Of a stretch of DNA of 64,000 bases, positions 44,180 through 52,552 are shown piece after piece. The notes under the pieces are model-generated. The model was not told where the DNA came from and made no database searches. It worked only from the letters and a program-made list of their open reading frames with translations. Within the stretch, counting starts at the first letter, position 1; every line of letters begins with the position of its first letter. Location of the stretch: contig JBEVXU010000018.1 of the NCBI GenBank assembly GCA_040505895.1, positions 124,001-188,000 on the forward strand, written 5' to 3'. This stretch comes from Vondammii sp040505895 (lineage in GTDB: Bacteria > Pseudomonadota > Gammaproteobacteria > Chromatiales > Chromatiaceae). Position numbers and translations under genes: made by a program.

Positions 44180-45234
44180 AGCGTATCCTTCTCATCACTC
44201 TCATCCTGTCACTCAGCAGTTGCGCCCATATGCCCGGCGATGTCACTGCAGATGACCGACTACAGCGCAACCGCCAATATCAGGCAGAGGGCGAATATCA
44301 GCTGGCGCTCAAGCTTATTGCCGAAACAGCCCCCGATCATAGGCAATACCACAAGCTTAAAGCGCAACAGCCACTGCTACTGAAAAAAATAGCTAAGCTG
44401 GAGCAGAAAACCATTGCCAAGGCCTTAAAACAGGAACGAAAAAATAGATGGAAGGATGCTGCCAAAAGTTATGATGAGGCACTAAAGGAACTGCCTGAAA
44501 GCAAGCCGCTTCACAAGGCCCAAAAATCGATGCGGCAAAGACTTGATGCGCGGCTTGAGGCACTGCAGTTGGAACGATTGATTATCCAGGGAAAGTGGCT
44601 GAAAGCAGAGCTGCCCCTGAGCCGTTCATTGGTGGAAATGGAGTACGACAACCTGCTGACCCACTGGAGTTTGATCCGTATTGAAAACGAGAGCGAAGAG
44701 GTGGCTGAGAAACTGCTCCTGGCGGGCCACAAGGCACTACACAAGGGCAATCTCTCCCTGGCACTTCGTACGCTGCCGTTGGCTGTAGAGCTAAACCCCG
44801 ATGAAGAGTCGATCAAGGCCAATCGTAAACTGCAACGGGCTTTGGAAAAACGGGCAAAAAACAAGACTAAAAAGAGGCAACGACACTTCAAGCGACTGGA
44901 AGAAAAACAGCTCCAGGGATTCTATGAAGCAATAGCGAACCACAAACTGCTAAAAGCGAGGGAATATCTCAACCAACTGGGAAAACAGAAGCCCCTACCC
45001 CACAACTTCGACCTGCTGGAAGAGGCACTACAAGGCGCTATAACCGAACGGGTAAAACAGGAACTGGAAGCTGGTGATGCCTTCTATCTCAATGGCGATT
45101 TTCAACAAGCTATTCACACTTGGAAAAATGTTCTCTCCCTGGCTCCAGGACAAAAAGAGGCCACTGGAAAACTCGAACGAGCACAACGAATCATAGAGAA
45201 TCTACAGCTACTGGAAGAGCGCCAAGTCCAATAG
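44176..45234 (+). CDS. TPR-like lipoprotein co-translated with the adenylate cyclase
   Basis: 352 residues, lipobox LSSC after a short signal peptide. TPR-type helical repeats throughout (EGEYQLALKLIAETA, NRWKDAAKSYDEALKELPES, KGNLSLALRTLPLAVELNPD, NGDFQQAIHTWKNVLSLAPG). Predicted periplasmic or outer-membrane scaffold. ATG overlaps the cyclase stop (ATGA), so it may present an envelope signal to the cyclase sensor. Confidence 0.85.
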   Translation: MKRILLITLILSLSSCAHMPGDVTADDRLQRNRQYQAEGEYQLALKLIAETAPDHRQYHKLKAQQPLLLKKIAKLEQKTIAKALKQERKNRWKDAAKSYDEALKELPESKPLHKAQKSMRQRLDARLEALQLERLIIQGKWLKAELPLSRSLVEMEYDNLLTHWSLIRIENESEEVAEKLLLAGHKALHKGNLSLALRTLPLAVELNPDEESIKANRKLQRALEKRAKNKTKKRQRHFKRLEEKQLQGFYEAIANHKLLKAREYLNQLGKQKPLPHNFDLLEEALQGAITERVKQELEAGDAFYLNGDFQQAIHTWKNVLSLAPGQKEATGKLERAQRIIENLQLLEERQVQ

Positions 45235-45298
45235 AAGAGTAGGGGTGTCATCTCCAGTAATATCATTAGAAGTATTCCAAACCGGTGTAATCAGAATT

Positions 45299-48200
45299 TT
45301 AATAACCGCTCCTCTGCAAGCCTCTAGCCGCAGCCATCAACTCCGTTGTTATTACAGAGAAAACGGTGAGATCCGGCTTTGCAATAAAATCTGTTTCAGC
45401 TACCAATTCTTGCGCGCGAATTTTTATCCTATTCAAATCATCGATTCCGTGTAGTTCACAGGCACTTACGTCTCTATATCTATTCAAAACCACCTCCGCC
45501 AGACTTCTCTGACAGGCATACAGCTGCTCATTAAGACTCGAAACAGCACGCAGATGCCACGGGGTTTCCGGTGAAATATCTCTGGCTGCATACCTGATAC
45601 TGTCCAATGAAAATAGATCCCCTACCCCAAAGTACGCCTGTGCGGCACACTCCATGCTCACACCCCTCCTCTTGGCAATAAAAGCGATATCACCGGAAGA
45701 GACAAGAACAGGCAGGGATGCAACACGCTCGGCCACTTCAACAGGTATGGATTTATCTATGAGGCGGGCCGTCTCTTTCAGGTATACCTCAAGAATATCG
45801 CCCGGCACCATCTCCTCAAAGTTGGAGTTGATGTATTTCGCTCCGGTAGTCAGTGTTTCAGATAACTCATTGATACTGATACCGCTGGGAGATACATCAA
45901 GCACCCACTCCACGGCTACATGTGAAAACCGGCTGACATGCCTCCGCAGTTCATTTTGTCCGGCACAGCCTGCAGTGACACTCAAATCATCGATCTCGCC
46001 CCACAGCTGATCAAGATCAAAAGATTTTCTGACAACAATAAATGCAGCAACAATTTCACCTGCAGAGCGTGCCGTGCGCTCCGTTAAATGGGCGACAAAA
46101 GTGGCACCCAGTCGATTGGCAATGGCGTTGACAACGGAGGTAGAGATAATCTCCCGCCTTAAAGGGTGGCTTAATATCTCTTTGGTGTAATCAGTTTGCA
46201 GTCTCTTTGGAAAATACCCTATCAGATACTCCTCCAGGCCGGCTTCGTCCGGAAGATCACCTGCAATCACTTCATCAAACAACCAGTTTTTCCCATGGCA
46301 CATCATTACTGAGATTTCCGGCCGTGTAAGGCCTGCGCCAATTTTTCTTCGCTCTGAGAGGATATCGTCGGTTGGAAGGTACTCAACCTGTCGATTTAAC
46401 CGACCCGATTTCTCAAGACGCCTCACCAGCCTCACATATCGATCAAAGCCCTCTATACCAAAGCTCTCGGCGAAACTAATAGCCTGGGATTGAAGGTAGT
46501 TATCTCTTAAAATATCCTCAGTTATCTCCGACTCCATCTCTTCCAGTAAGCGGTTGCGTTGTTCAAGGGTCAGGCAACCACAGGAGATAATGCGACCCAG
46601 AAGAATCTTTATATTAACTTCGTGATCTGAGCAGTCGACCCCACCGGAGTTATCAATAAAATCAGCGTTGCAACTTCCGCCATTAAGACTGTACTCGATT
46701 CTACCCAATTGAGTAATTCCGAGATTGGCACCCTCACCTATCACTTTGCATCGAAGCTCGGATGCAACCACTCGAACAGAATCATTTGTGCAATCACCGA
46801 CCAGGTGATCAGATTCAGAGGAGGCTCTGACATAAGTACCTATCCCACCAAACCACATGAGGTCAACTTCGGCTTTCAATATATTAGAAATCAACTCGTT
46901 AGGTGACATCCTGTTAGCCACTACACCAAATAGCCGTTTCATCTGTGGAGACAAAGGTACGCTCTTGGCACTCCGATTGAAGACCCCTCCCCCTGATGAG
47001 ATCAGCTTACTGTTATAGCTATCCCAGCCCTCGGTCTTGTAAAACAGCCGCTCTCTTTCGCAAAAAGAGGTATCTGGATCAGGAGTTGGATCGATGAAGA
47101 TGTGCTTATGGTTAAATGCGGCAAGCAGGCATATTTTCCTGGAGAGCAGCATCCCATTACCAAATACATCACCTGACATATCACCGATGCCGGCAACGGT
47201 AAAATTTCGTACGTCAATATTGTGATCATGCTGGTGAAAATGGTGTCTTACCGACTCCCAGGCACCGCGTGCAGTTATACCAATCGCTTTATGGTCATAG
47301 CCATAGGATCCACCGGAAGCAAAGGCGTCACCCAACCAATAGCCATACTCAACCGCCACTTCATTGGCAATATCAGAAAATGTCGCAGTACCTTTATCCG
47401 CCGCCACAACCAGATAGGGGTCATCCTCATCACGCCTGATAACAGCGGCTGGGTGAACAACCTCTGAGCCGATCAGATTATCAGTGATATCCAGAAGTCC
47501 TCTAATGAATGCCTTATAGCAAGCTATAACCTCTTCGAATTGCGACTCCCGGCTCTCCAGTTGGTGAAGCAGCTTGCAGACAAAACCACCTTTTGACCCC
47601 ACGGGGATAATCACTGAGTTTTTCACCATCTGGGCTTTAACCAGGCCCAGTATCTCAGTGCGAAAATCCTCCATTCTGTCTGACCAGCGAAGACCACCCC
47701 TGGCAACAGCTCCGCCACGAAGATGTATCCCTTCCATGCGGGGGCTATAGACAAATATTTCCCGCCAGGGACGAGGCAGTGGAAGAGAATCTATTGAGCC
47801 ACAGTTCAGTTTGAAACTTATATAGGGCTTTGAATTACCCGCTGAGTCACTCTGGTAGTAATTCGTTCTCAGCGTGGAGTTGATTAAATTCAGAAATCGT
47901 CTGAGAATTCTGTCGTCATCGGCATTTGCTATGCGATCCAATTGGGAGTCAATGTGCTTACGAAGCAGCTCGACTTCATGCTCTCTATTTTTCAATCCGT
48001 CATTTACTGGATCAAATAAAAGTGAAAAAAGTGTTAGAAACTCTAATACGGTATCGCTGTTTCTCAGAAGTGTTTCCGCCACATAAAGGGGGGTAAACGG
48101 CATCCCGATCTGGTGCAGATAGTGTGCATACGCTCTGAATATCTGTACTTCCCGCCACGACACTCCTGCGGTGATAACCAAACCGTTAAAGCGGCCATTC

Positions 48201-48778
48201 TCCAACTCACCCGCCCATACCTTAGTAAAGGCTTCGAGGAATTTCTCCTCTGTACTCTTATTGTCAAGTGAGCTGATCGATTGATTGAGCAGTGTAAAGC
48301 CATTTAACCATAACTCATCAACAACACTCCCCACCGGCGTCAAAGGCAACACTTCATTCTCTATAACTACTACACCAAACTTCTCAAAGACAGGAAATAT
48401 ATCTGTCAGTCTGATGGGCTTGCCTTTGTTAAATGCCCTGAGATGTATACTCTCTCCGCGGTCACTCTGCTTTCTCAGTATCGATACAGACAGCCGTTCG
48501 CCATCCAGAACCTTACCGATGAATTTAATATCTTTTGATGCTGTAAGAGGATCATATTTTCTACGATAACCAGGGGAAAGAATTGATTTAAAGGCGGTAA
48601 AAAGAGCCCGTCCCTCATCATCTCCATAGTCAGCTAAAAGGGCTGCTTTAAACTCCTCATTCCAGGTTGCCTGTTCAGCCTTCTGGTATGAGTATCTTAA
48701 GCGCTTCAACTCAGTGGGGGTTATTTCTTGATCATCTGGGGGGGTCTTATCAGAACCCCGCTGCTCTTTTGTCGTCAT
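45299..48778 (-). CDS. NAD-specific glutamate dehydrogenase, large type with short N-terminus
   Basis: About 1159 residues from the ATG at 48778; TTG 48814 is possible but has no ribosome site. Oxidises glutamate to 2-oxoglutarate and ammonia. Catalytic block GGLRWSDRMEDFRTEILGLV (starting near residue 361) with the catalytic Lys in VKAQMVKNS, NAD region DMSGDVFGNGMLLS. GdhB-type L-180 enzymes are about 1600 residues; here about 430 N-terminal residues (ACT-like region) are absent, so it is closer to the shorter L-115 form. Last gene of the pxpB-C-A-GDH operon. Confidence 0.9.
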   Translation of the reverse strand: MTTKEQRGSDKTPPDDQEITPTELKRLRYSYQKAEQATWNEEFKAALLADYGDDEGRALFTAFKSILSPGYRRKYDPLTASKDIKFIGKVLDGERLSVSILRKQSDRGESIHLRAFNKGKPIRLTDIFPVFEKFGVVVIENEVLPLTPVGSVVDELWLNGFTLLNQSISSLDNKSTEEKFLEAFTKVWAGELENGRFNGLVITAGVSWREVQIFRAYAHYLHQIGMPFTPLYVAETLLRNSDTVLEFLTLFSLLFDPVNDGLKNREHEVELLRKHIDSQLDRIANADDDRILRRFLNLINSTLRTNYYQSDSAGNSKPYISFKLNCGSIDSLPLPRPWREIFVYSPRMEGIHLRGGAVARGGLRWSDRMEDFRTEILGLVKAQMVKNSVIIPVGSKGGFVCKLLHQLESRESQFEEVIACYKAFIRGLLDITDNLIGSEVVHPAAVIRRDEDDPYLVVAADKGTATFSDIANEVAVEYGYWLGDAFASGGSYGYDHKAIGITARGAWESVRHHFHQHDHNIDVRNFTVAGIGDMSGDVFGNGMLLSRKICLLAAFNHKHIFIDPTPDPDTSFCERERLFYKTEGWDSYNSKLISSGGGVFNRSAKSVPLSPQMKRLFGVVANRMSPNELISNILKAEVDLMWFGGIGTYVRASSESDHLVGDCTNDSVRVVASELRCKVIGEGANLGITQLGRIEYSLNGGSCNADFIDNSGGVDCSDHEVNIKILLGRIISCGCLTLEQRNRLLEEMESEITEDILRDNYLQSQAISFAESFGIEGFDRYVRLVRRLEKSGRLNRQVEYLPTDDILSERRKIGAGLTRPEISVMMCHGKNWLFDEVIAGDLPDEAGLEEYLIGYFPKRLQTDYTKEILSHPLRREIISTSVVNAIANRLGATFVAHLTERTARSAGEIVAAFIVVRKSFDLDQLWGEIDDLSVTAGCAGQNELRRHVSRFSHVAVEWVLDVSPSGISINELSETLTTGAKYINSNFEEMVPGDILEVYLKETARLIDKSIPVEVAERVASLPVLVSSGDIAFIAKRRGVSMECAAQAYFGVGDLFSLDSIRYAARDISPETPWHLRAVSSLNEQLYACQRSLAEVVLNRYRDVSACELHGIDDLNRIKIRAQELVAETDFIAKPDLTVFSVITTELMAAARGLQRSGY

Positions 48779-48899
48779 GGCAACCAATTCACCTGTCAGG
48801 ATTCCTATCTTCAAGCACTTTTATGAGTTGTAGTCACAACTCGTATATGGGCACTCTAATATCCGTTTTTTGGATGGATCAATATCGGAAAATCATCTC

Positions 48900-49715
48900 T
48901 TAGCGTGATTGGCTTGCAGTGAAATCCACGCAAACATCTGTTGAATTGATAACCTGTGGCAGGGGAAGTACTGAAATGCCCTGATCGATCAGCCTTTTCA
49001 GTATCGCCTGGGCTATATTGACACTCATGGGAGAGTCGCCATGCACACAGATACTGTGTATCTCGCTCGGTATTGTTTTACCTGATCGGGTAATGATTGC
49101 ATCTGCATTGAGGAATGCGGCAACTTGATCTACACACTCCTTGACGCTGTGATGGACCGACCCCGGCTGTGATCTTGGGAGCAGGTGCCCATCATCACCA
49201 TAAGCCCTGTCGGCAAAAATCTCCTCTGCTACCAAAAGACCTGCCTCCCTGCCCGCCTGAGTGAGGCATGAACCGGCAGGTGACAGCAGTATCAAATCGG
49301 GATCAACATCTCTGATGGCTCTGGCGACCACGGTAGCGATCCCAATATTTTCAGCAGCCATATTATTAAGCGCGCCATGAGGTTTCACATGACCAACCTC
49401 AGCACCCACTGATCGAGCCACACCGACAAGCGCACCAATCTGATAGCTTAGAATTGATTCAAGCTCTTCATTGGTCAAACTCATCGAGCGACGGCCAAAA
49501 CCCTGTAAATCAGGATAGGAGGGGTGAGCACCAATACTTACATTGCGTGCTTTAGCCATCTGGACTGTCCGCCGGATGACCAGTGGATCACCTCCATGAA
49601 AACCACAGGCGATATTTGCAGACTTGATGATATCCAACATCGCCTCATCATTGCCGATGGAGTAAGCGCCAAAGCCCTCACCCAGATCTGCATTCAGATT
49701 AATTGATCGAATCAT
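48900..49715 (-). CDS. pxpA: 5-oxoprolinase subunit PxpA (LamB/YcsF family)
   Basis: 271 residues. LNADLGEGFGAYSIGNDEAM and ANIACGFHGGDPLVI are the family signature, and VKPHGALNNMA and EIFADRAY follow. With PxpB and PxpC it hydrolyses 5-oxo-L-proline to glutamate using ATP. Follows pxpC by 44 bases; glutamate dehydrogenase follows, which consumes the product. Confidence 0.95.
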   Translation of the reverse strand: MIRSINLNADLGEGFGAYSIGNDEAMLDIIKSANIACGFHGGDPLVIRRTVQMAKARNVSIGAHPSYPDLQGFGRRSMSLTNEELESILSYQIGALVGVARSVGAEVGHVKPHGALNNMAAENIGIATVVARAIRDVDPDLILLSPAGSCLTQAGREAGLLVAEEIFADRAYGDDGHLLPRSQPGSVHHSVKECVDQVAAFLNADAIITRSGKTIPSEIHSICVHGDSPMSVNIAQAILKRLIDQGISVLPLPQVINSTDVCVDFTASQSR

Positions 49716-49759
49716 CTTCTCATCTCTGTCAGTCGATAAATGTGAAACAAAAAGGGAAG

Positions 49760-50701
49760 TTAACTGCCCGTGGTGGGGGTACTGAGACCAAAAAACCGGT
49801 TATAAAGCATCCTCTTCCCTTCTGCTTTCAGAGGGTCTTGAGGTTTAAATTTCACAACCGCCCCCGGCCCTCTTTGTGCTAACTTGGCTGCATCGAGCGT
49901 GTTAACACAACCCACTTTGGGATAACCTCCTATTGTCTGCCGGTCACGGAGCAATATGATTGGCTGTCCGTCCTTTGGGATCTGTATCGCACCATAGGAG
50001 ATCCCTTCTGAGACAATCCCGTCCAGATCACACTTAATTGGCGGACCGGAGAGACGGTAACCCATTCGATCAATATTCTGTGTGATCTCATATTCTGCCG
50101 AAAAAAAGTGCGCCAGATCCACAGTGGAGAAGTAATCTTTTTGGTACCCGGGAATCACCCCGAGTTCAAGGGGCTGATCGTAATCGGGGATAAGGTTTTC
50201 TTCGACTGAGTGAGATATAAAATCATAATCAGGGGTGAAGGGAAGCAGATCCCCCTGCGCAAGCTTTGATCCATCCTCTTTAAGGCCTCCAAGCCCATCC
50301 CGGGAAACAGCCGTACTGCTACCCAGCACCCGTTTTAGATTAAACCCACCCTTAACCGCCAAATATGCCCTAAGCCCTCTTTTTGGCATATTGAACAGGA
50401 GACGATCCCCCTCTTTCACGGCATAGGTAGACCATGGCTCCACCGGCGTAGAATTTATTTCCGCCTGTAGATCAGCACCGGCAATAGCCAGCGTTGTAGG
50501 CTTCTCGATTTCACACTCAAAAAACCCGCAGGTAATCTCAATCTGGGAGCTGCTGAAGTGATTATCCAGCAGCCTGTTTGCCCATAAATAGGCATGCTCA
50601 TCCATCGGGCCGCCAACGGTCACACCGATATGTTGGAAGCCACCCCTGCCAATATCGACAACCGTTGACATAACACCAGGATTTACGACTCTCAAACCCA
50701 T
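49760..50701 (-). CDS. pxpC: 5-oxoprolinase subunit PxpC (biotin-dependent-carboxyltransferase-like, KipA type)
   Basis: 313 residues. VVNPGVMSTVVDIGRGGFQH, GVTVGGPMDEHAYLWANRLL, and the C-terminal PIILLRDRQTIGGYPKVG match PxpC/KipA/AHS2. Its ATG shares one base with the stop of pxpB (coupled). Confidence 0.95.
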   Translation of the reverse strand: MGLRVVNPGVMSTVVDIGRGGFQHIGVTVGGPMDEHAYLWANRLLDNHFSSSQIEITCGFFECEIEKPTTLAIAGADLQAEINSTPVEPWSTYAVKEGDRLLFNMPKRGLRAYLAVKGGFNLKRVLGSSTAVSRDGLGGLKEDGSKLAQGDLLPFTPDYDFISHSVEENLIPDYDQPLELGVIPGYQKDYFSTVDLAHFFSAEYEITQNIDRMGYRLSGPPIKCDLDGIVSEGISYGAIQIPKDGQPIILLRDRQTIGGYPKVGCVNTLDAAKLAQRGPGAVVKFKPQDPLKAEGKRMLYNRFFGLSTPTTGS

Positions 50702-51459
50702 CAGATAATCCCACCCATGGAGTGAAACTCATCCTTGGTGATAGGGACAAACCTGACTCGATCCCCCATCTGGAATGGCGTTAATGTTTCCAATGAGTAA
50801 TCGATGAGTGCAATTGGCGTTCGCCCCAGTATCTGCCACCCCCCAGGGGACTCGCTGGGATAAATCGCCGTTTGACCATCAGCAATCCCCAAACTACCTG
50901 CCGGCACTTTGATTCTGGGTGTCTCTTTTCTCGCCATCCGAATTCTTTCATCAATATTACCCAGGTAGGCAAAACCCGGACAAAAACCGATGGCGTAAAC
51001 GGTGTAGAGATTCCCAGCGTGAATATCGATCAGCTCCTGCCGATCCAGCTGGAGGGCCTCAGCTACTTCAATAAGATCGAGACCCACCTCTTCGCCATAA
51101 TAGACAGGGATTTCGATAGTATTTGGTCTCTCTTCCGCGGAGAGATCCGTTTCCACCTGAACCAGACACTCCCTGAGCCATGACTGAAAGCGGTAGTAAT
51201 TGGTTCTGGAAAGATCGTAGGTAAGATGAATGGATGAGTAGGATGGGATGATGTCGAGCACCAGGGTCTTCATCTCACGCAAAATCAGCTCTTTTGCATA
51301 TCTGACCCTTTTCGATGTCTCTTCACTGATACTATGACCAAAATAGACAATCAGTGTATTTTCGGAAATCGGATGAATTTCAAAACAATTGTCATTTACA
51401 GTCTCTTCAGCATTTCCCAAAACAGCTACATTGCCCATTGCTAGCATCGAGGCTCCCAT
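50701..51459 (-). CDS. pxpB: 5-oxoprolinase subunit PxpB (KipI/AHS1 type)
   Basis: 252 residues. SSIHLTYD, VEVAEAL-type helix, and YAIGFCPGFAYLGNIDERI with RKETPRIKVPAGSLGIADGQ and SPGGWQILGRTP are the PxpB/KipI signature. First gene of the operon. The first 25 residues are poorly conserved; internal ATGs at 51447 and 51438 are alternatives. Confidence 0.93.
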   Translation of the reverse strand: MGASMLAMGNVAVLGNAEETVNDNCFEIHPISENTLIVYFGHSISEETSKRVRYAKELILREMKTLVLDIIPSYSSIHLTYDLSRTNYYRFQSWLRECLVQVETDLSAEERPNTIEIPVYYGEEVGLDLIEVAEALQLDRQELIDIHAGNLYTVYAIGFCPGFAYLGNIDERIRMARKETPRIKVPAGSLGIADGQTAIYPSESPGGWQILGRTPIALIDYSLETLTPFQMGDRVRFVPITKDEFHSMGGII

Positions 51460-51535
51460 CCTGTCTGAACAGATTGTGCCGTCATATAAAACCCCAGGGC
51501 AATCCAGCCGCTTTTGATGATTATGAATAGAATAA

Positions 51536-51564
51536 ATGCTATTCTTTCATTAACGTTTTGTCAA
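51536..51564 (-). promoter_or_regulatory. predicted promoter of the pxpBCA-GDH operon
   Basis: On the minus strand TTGACA (51564-51559) is separated by 17 bases from TAGCAT (51541-51536). The -35 hexamer lies inside the palindrome at 51551-51569. Transcription would start near 51529, about 70 bases before pxpB. Confidence 0.6.
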
Positions 51565-51569
51565 CGTTA
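51551..51569. promoter_or_regulatory. candidate operator of the 5-oxoproline regulon (pxp side)
   Basis: TAACGTTTTGTCAACGTTA is a perfect 7-5-7 inverted repeat overlapping the -35 hexamer of the predicted pxpB promoter. A 14/19 identical site lies at 59453-59471, upstream of dctP. The adjacent divergent winged-helix gene at 51958 is the natural candidate to bind it. A 16-base palindrome, CTTTAAATATTTAAAG (51579-51594), lies upstream and may be a second site. Confidence 0.6.
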
Positions 51570-51643
51570 TGATTGTATCTTTAAATATTTAAAGTAATCG
51601 TTACATTAAATCACCCTGGAGACGGCACGGCAGGCAAGTGCTT

Positions 51644-51666
51644 TTCGTGAACAAGTTCGCTCCTAC
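51644..51666. repeat. REP core sequence
   Basis: TTCGTGAACAAGTTCGCTCC followed by TAC is the reverse complement of the GTAGGAGCGAACTTGTTCG core seen in the elements at 1958 and 18015, here without the terminal inverted repeats. The rest of the 498-base gap 51460-51957 holds the promoters described and nothing else I recognise. Confidence 0.65.
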
Positions 51667-51720
51667 AAATGGTGTTTTGCCCACCCAATAATCAGTCATT
51701 TATCTGCATCATGCTGACGT

Positions 51721-51748
51721 TTGACTGGTGATATACTCTAGATATACA
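51721..51748 (+). promoter_or_regulatory. possible promoter of the winged-helix regulator
   Basis: TTGACT (51721-51726), 16-base spacer, TATACA (51743-51748). About 210 bases upstream of the ATG at 51958, implying a long leader; a nearer promoter is possible. Confidence 0.4.
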
Positions 51749-51957
51749 GGTAAGCTCTCATCAGTTGATGTCTAACCCGTATTTTTCACCAGTATGCGAG
51801 ATGATCGTGCCGGGCATTAGATTCACAAGGAATTTTTTGATTGGGAGGAATACCAGCGTGTATTTTCGATTGATAAAAATTTCTTGTTAATTCAATGACC
51901 AGGCGAGGGCATGTCCATCTGGCGAGAAATGCCAGCTAAACCCAAGGGGTATTATTT

Positions 51958-52506
51958 ATGACCAAAAAAACAAAAAATAGCCAGGACAAAAGCCCTAAAA
52001 CAGCGATGTCGCCTATCGTCTCCTCCATTCATCTGGCGACGGAAGGGGGGTGGGAATTGAGTGAATTTGAGTACGGGCTGATTGTCGCTTTCAACGCATT
52101 CAGCCGCTGGATGACTCGCTGCATGAGTGCCGTGGGGGAACAGGATTTTAATCCTCTCGATATCCTTGTTTTGCATAATGTCAATCACCGGGATAAAGAG
52201 AAGAAACTCATTGACGTTGCTTTCGTACTCAATATTGAGGACCTGCATACAGTCAACTATTCCCTGAAAAAACTAGTGAAAGCGGATCTGGTGAAGAGTG
52301 AAAAGCGTGGTAAGGAGATGTTTTACTCTACTACGGTTAAAGGTGAAAATATCTGTACAGAATACAAAAAAATTCGCGATCTGTGCCTTTTGGATCCGGT
52401 TCTTGCCACAGAGCAGGACTTGGCCGATTTGAGCAGAATTGGAAAGGTACTGCGCGGAACATCCGGTCTTTATGACCAGGCATCAAGAGCGGCTGCCTCT
52501 CTGTGA
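51958..52506 (+). CDS. winged-helix (MarR-like) transcription regulator
   Basis: 182 residues. After a polar N-terminus, about residues 75-140 form a winged helix: DILVLHNVNHRDKEKKLIDV, VLNIEDLHTVNYSLKKLVKA, KGKE-type wing (KRGKEMFYSTTVKG). Resembles the COG5631-like MarR-type regulators. AAGGGG lies 8 bases before the ATG. Divergent from pxpB and convergent with the 5-oxoprolinase gene, so it most likely controls this island. Ligand presumably 5-oxoproline or glutamate, inferred only from context. Confidence 0.8.
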   Translation: MTKKTKNSQDKSPKTAMSPIVSSIHLATEGGWELSEFEYGLIVAFNAFSRWMTRCMSAVGEQDFNPLDILVLHNVNHRDKEKKLIDVAFVLNIEDLHTVNYSLKKLVKADLVKSEKRGKEMFYSTTVKGENICTEYKKIRDLCLLDPVLATEQDLADLSRIGKVLRGTSGLYDQASRAAASL

Positions 52507-52552
52507 GTCAAAGGGATGGGACTCTGGGTATTAAGGTCGATAAGCGGGACCT

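Noticed and set aside
51460..51957. Riboswitch or T-box in the pxpB leader
   Set aside because: The leader from the predicted start near 51529 is only about 70 bases, and no conserved riboswitch element was seen.
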